Assembly: GCF_014200495.1 (NCBI RefSeq)
Contig: NZ_JACHBY010000008.1
Location: forward strand, 1-64,000
Direction: 5' to 3'
DNA: 64,000 nt
Source: Mucilaginibacter geliditolerans
GTDB lineage: Bacteria; Bacteroidota; Bacteroidia; Sphingobacteriales; Sphingobacteriaceae
Shown here: positions 61,647 through 64,000 of the stretch, one piece after another
How the letters are laid out: each line of letters opens with the position of its first letter
Numbering within the stretch: position 1 is the first letter of the stretch
The notes under the pieces: generated by a model
Database searches by the model: none
What the model was told of the DNA's origin: nothing
What the model saw: only the letters and a program-made list of their open reading frames with translations
Position numbers and translations under genes: made by a program

Positions 61647-62512
61647 TATACGGTATCAACAAAGGTTCTTTCTACTTTATTAAATATAATTATACCCAAA
61701 AAGAGTATAATGGCAGTTACTGCGCTGCTATATCCCAACAGGCCCCAGGTAAAATCTCCCTTGCCGAAGAACCCATACCGGAAAGTTTCGATAATTGGGG
61801 TTACCGGGTTATATTTTATTATCCAGCTGTATTTGGGATATTTAGTAATAGCGGTTGATAGTGGATAGATAACGGTAGTAGTGTACATTAATAAGGGTAC
61901 AGCAAATGTTACCACAAAGGCCAGATCGCGGTATTTTGTGGTTACGGCTGATATGATCATACCTAAACCAAGCCCCAGGGCAGCTATAAGAATGATAAGT
62001 AAAGGAAACAGCAATATTATAGTAGTTGGGATAAGAACAATGCCTTTTGCGTAATAGATGCCGATTAGTACTATAAATAAAATGAACTGCACAGCGAACC
62101 TTACCAGGTTTGATAGAACGATACTTAAAGGCATAATAAGCCTTGGGAAATAAACCTTACCCAGCATAGCCGCGTTATCTTTAAATACGGTTGATGTTTT
62201 TGTAAGGCAATCTGAAAAATAATTCCAGAGGATGGTGCCTGCCAGGTAGAAGAGTGGGGCCGGTACCCCCGGCGTTTTTATACCGGCCAGGTTGCTGAAT
62301 ACCAGGTTGTAAATTAAAATGGTAACGATGGGCTGTATAAAAAACCATAGCGGGCCTAAAATGGTTTGCTTATAAAATGATACGAAATCGCGGCGCACCA
62401 GCAGGAAAAGCAGATCGCGGTAATGCCAGGTATCTTTCAGCTTTAGATCAAGCAGACTGCTTTTCGCGCTGATCTCAATATCCCAATGCTCTTTATTAGC
62501 TAATTGATCCAT
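61646..62512 (-). CDS. wzm: Polysaccharide ABC transporter permease (Wzm)
   Basis: A 288-residue ABC-2-type permease with six helices between about 55 and 280. The conserved helix-hairpin TILGPLWFFIQPIVTILIY and the later YRDLAFVVTFAVPLLMYTT belong to the O-antigen exporter group. Its ATPase partner is the next gene (one-base overlap). It would export a completed or growing lipid-linked chain across the inner membrane. Confidence 0.95.
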   Translation of the reverse strand: MDQLANKEHWDIEISAKSSLLDLKLKDTWHYRDLLFLLVRRDFVSFYKQTILGPLWFFIQPIVTILIYNLVFSNLAGIKTPGVPAPLFYLAGTILWNYFSDCLTKTSTVFKDNAAMLGKVYFPRLIMPLSIVLSNLVRFAVQFILFIVLIGIYYAKGIVLIPTTIILLFPLLIILIAALGLGLGMIISAVTTKYRDLAFVVTFAVPLLMYTTTVIYPLSTAITKYPKYSWIIKYNPVTPIIETFRYGFFGKGDFTWGLLGYSSAVTAIILFLGIIIFNKVERTFVDTV

Positions 62513-63626
62513 TACTTAATAATTGCTGTAATTTATTCATATAATCTTGTTCGTTAAAATGCAGCAAACATTGTTGCTGCAGATTTTCGCGTTGTTGTAA
62601 TGTTATCGGCACTTTTAGGCTTTCGGTTATAGCTTCTTCCAGTTCGGTTACGTTGTTAACGTCAATTGCTTTGCCTAATTCGCCGTTACGTATGGCATCA
62701 ATACTGCCATCGGCATTACCGCAAATAACGGGCAGGCCACATGCCAGCGCTTCAATAAACACAATTCCAAACCCCTCCTTTTTACTGGGCAATACAAACA
62801 GATCGGCTAATAAAAAATGGTCGGATAATTCTTTTTCGGCTACAAAGCCGGTTAATATTACCTGCTCTTGTACGTTATTTGCTGCTATAAGTTCTTTTAT
62901 GCGGATGCCCTCTTCGGTATCATACTGCCCGGCAAGCATATATTTTATAGCTGGGAATTTGTTTTTTAGGTTACTTACGGCCCTGATAACCTGCTCGTGG
63001 CCCTTATATTGCTCCGAAGCGGCGAGCCTTGTTAAGGTAAATATTAAGGGCTCATTACCGGTTAAGCCATACCTGGCAAGCAGGTGTTGCGGTTTTGAAA
63101 ACGTATTCGGCAATTTCATGAAGGGGTCAATAGCATTGTTTAAAACAAGGCATTTAGCTGCATCGGCATTGTGCATGTTAATTACCTGCTGCCGGGTGAA
63201 ATTGCTTACAGATATAATTTTATCGCATTTTGATAACAGCGTTTTTTTCAACTTTGAGAGTGGCCGCCAAACCTCAATACCATGAGCTATAAGCCATACC
63301 TCGCATTTGGGGTTAATTATTTTTGTAATTACACCAATAAATGAAAGGTTGATATGGCTTAATATAATAACATCAGCCTTTGCCGCTTTTTTTAATGATT
63401 GCAGCCCAAAACTAACCCTGTTTGAATTAAAGCCCCTGAAGTTTGCTGAAGGGAGATATTGCGGCATCAGATCATGATCTGCATCATAAGCCGCAAACAT
63501 TTTAAAATCCCAGTTATTTTCTTTGGCGGCATGGTATAGCGAATGCGCGAGCGTGCGGGTCATTTTTTGGATGCCGCCCGTTGTGCTAAACGTTTGTAAA
63601 CTAAAAAGCATTATTTTTTTACTCAT
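62496..63626 (-). CDS. Glycosyltransferase family 4
   Basis: A 376-residue GT-B enzyme. The acceptor domain starts MLFSLQTFSTTGGIQKMTRT. The GT4 donor motif is LFVLPSKKEGFGIVFIEALA followed by CGLPVICGNADGSIDAI. It overlaps the permease gene by 17 bp downstream and the asparagine synthase gene by 8 bp upstream, so it belongs to the same transcript. Confidence 0.94.
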   Translation of the reverse strand: MSKKIMLFSLQTFSTTGGIQKMTRTLAHSLYHAAKENNWDFKMFAAYDADHDLMPQYLPSANFRGFNSNRVSFGLQSLKKAAKADVIILSHINLSFIGVITKIINPKCEVWLIAHGIEVWRPLSKLKKTLLSKCDKIISVSNFTRQQVINMHNADAAKCLVLNNAIDPFMKLPNTFSKPQHLLARYGLTGNEPLIFTLTRLAASEQYKGHEQVIRAVSNLKNKFPAIKYMLAGQYDTEEGIRIKELIAANNVQEQVILTGFVAEKELSDHFLLADLFVLPSKKEGFGIVFIEALACGLPVICGNADGSIDAIRNGELGKAIDVNNVTELEEAITESLKVPITLQQRENLQQQCLLHFNEQDYMNKLQQLLSNGSIS

Positions 63627-64000
63627 GCGTTTTTAGCTGGTATAATGCAAAGCTTTTTGACCAATGCACTTTATTTTCTTTAAATTTTTTAATTACGTTT
63701 TGTGCTGTTTTACCCTGGTATAAACTGTAATCGCTAATTGCAGGAAGCTGCTGCATCCATTGTTGTAACGGGAATGAGAAGCCCATTTTTGGCCTGTTCC
63801 AGATCTTTTCGGGTAATATATCTTTAAAGCTATCAATCAATAATTTTTTAGCCTGTATTTTACTGAACCTTATATCAGGCGAGATGCGCATGGTTAAACG
63901 GTGGAAATCCTCATCCAGAAAAGGTACTCTTACCTCTAAGCCGTGGCTCATGCTCATTATATCGGTATCCCGTAATAGTTGATTCTGCATGTACAGGTTT
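63619..64000 (-). CDS. asnB: Asparagine synthase (glutamine-hydrolysing), C-terminal part, 5' partial
   Basis: Only the last 127 or so codons lie in the window; the reading frame stays open through the right edge (NLY before MQNQLLRDTD). LLRDTDIMSMSHGLEVRVPF matches the end of the synthetase domain of AsnB-type enzymes, and PKMGFSFPLQQWM is also conserved. Family members convert aspartate to asparagine with glutamine and ATP; homologues in polysaccharide loci often amidate sugar acids, which is possible here. The glutaminase domain is outside the window. It overlaps the GT4 gene by 8 bp. Confidence 0.85.
   Translation of the reverse strand, partial: NLYMQNQLLRDTDIMSMSHGLEVRVPFLDEDFHRLTMRISPDIRFSKIQAKKLLIDSFKDILPEKIWNRPKMGFSFPLQQWMQQLPAISDYSLYQGKTAQNVIKKFKENKVHWSKSFALYQLKTHE

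Noticed and set aside
62653..63285. Open plus-strand frame of 210 codons
   Set aside because: It is antisense to the clear GT4 gene at 62496-63626 and its translation resembles no protein; the codon pattern follows the real gene.

Overview
The window looks like a chromosomal segment of a Bacteroidota bacterium, most likely family Sphingobacteriaceae (Mucilaginibacter or Pedobacter relatives). This rests on several things read from the sequence: TAnnTTTG-type promoter elements, weak ribosome-binding sites, atpD-atpC as a separate pair, PorT-like and DUF4369/TlpA-like proteins, an Obg and a LeuA without C-terminal extensions, an exosortase linked to a polysaccharide locus, and many intergenic dyad repeats of types common in that family. 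The genus is an inference. There is no phage, plasmid, insertion sequence or CRISPR array.

Layout. (1) 1-2.6 kb: a metallo-beta-lactamase-fold hydrolase, an alpha/beta hydrolase and a DoxX-like protein, all on the minus strand. (2) 2.7-13.3 kb, plus strand: a heme cluster, hemA, a membrane protein, a hemC-hemD fusion, hemB (magnesium-type metal site), hemL, a histidine kinase/response regulator pair, a TPR membrane protein, hemE and hemJ. It carries most steps from glutamyl-tRNA to protoporphyrin IX and has a two-component system embedded in it. (3) 13.3-17.3 kb: a VapBC-like toxin-antitoxin pair, an acetyltransferase, an outer-membrane barrel protein, a lone ABC ATPase and a methyltransferase. 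(4) 17.3-29.9 kb, minus strand: one long branched-chain amino acid cluster, in transcription order ilvD, ilvB, ilvN, ilvC, leuC, an ABM-domain gene, leuD, leuB, a methyltransferase, leuA, ilvA, possibly ending in a second methyltransferase. (5) 30-41.2 kb: a Fic protein, a small membrane protein, atpC-atpD, a quinone oxidoreductase, a MacB-like permease, a TlpA-like protein, a peroxiredoxin, tRNA-Arg(ACG), adk and obg. (6) 41.2 kb to the end, minus strand: a surface-polysaccharide locus with a GT2-exosortase fusion, a Wzy-like polymerase, about a dozen glycosyltransferases, three left-handed beta-helix acyltransferases, two OafA-type acyltransferases, a Wzm/Wzt exporter and the end of an asparagine synthase gene that continues beyond the window.

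Two things stand out. First, the exosortase domain is fused to a glycosyltransferase inside the polysaccharide locus, with no recognisable sorting-signal substrate nearby. Second, many gaps between codirectional genes hold an inverted repeat. Some belong to recurring families with GTCAT...ATGAC ends or a CCCCCTTTAGGGGG core. Others are locus-unique hairpins built by repeating one short word, such as AGTATCAAGT or AATTCGTGAAAT. Several supply or touch the stop codon of the gene before them.
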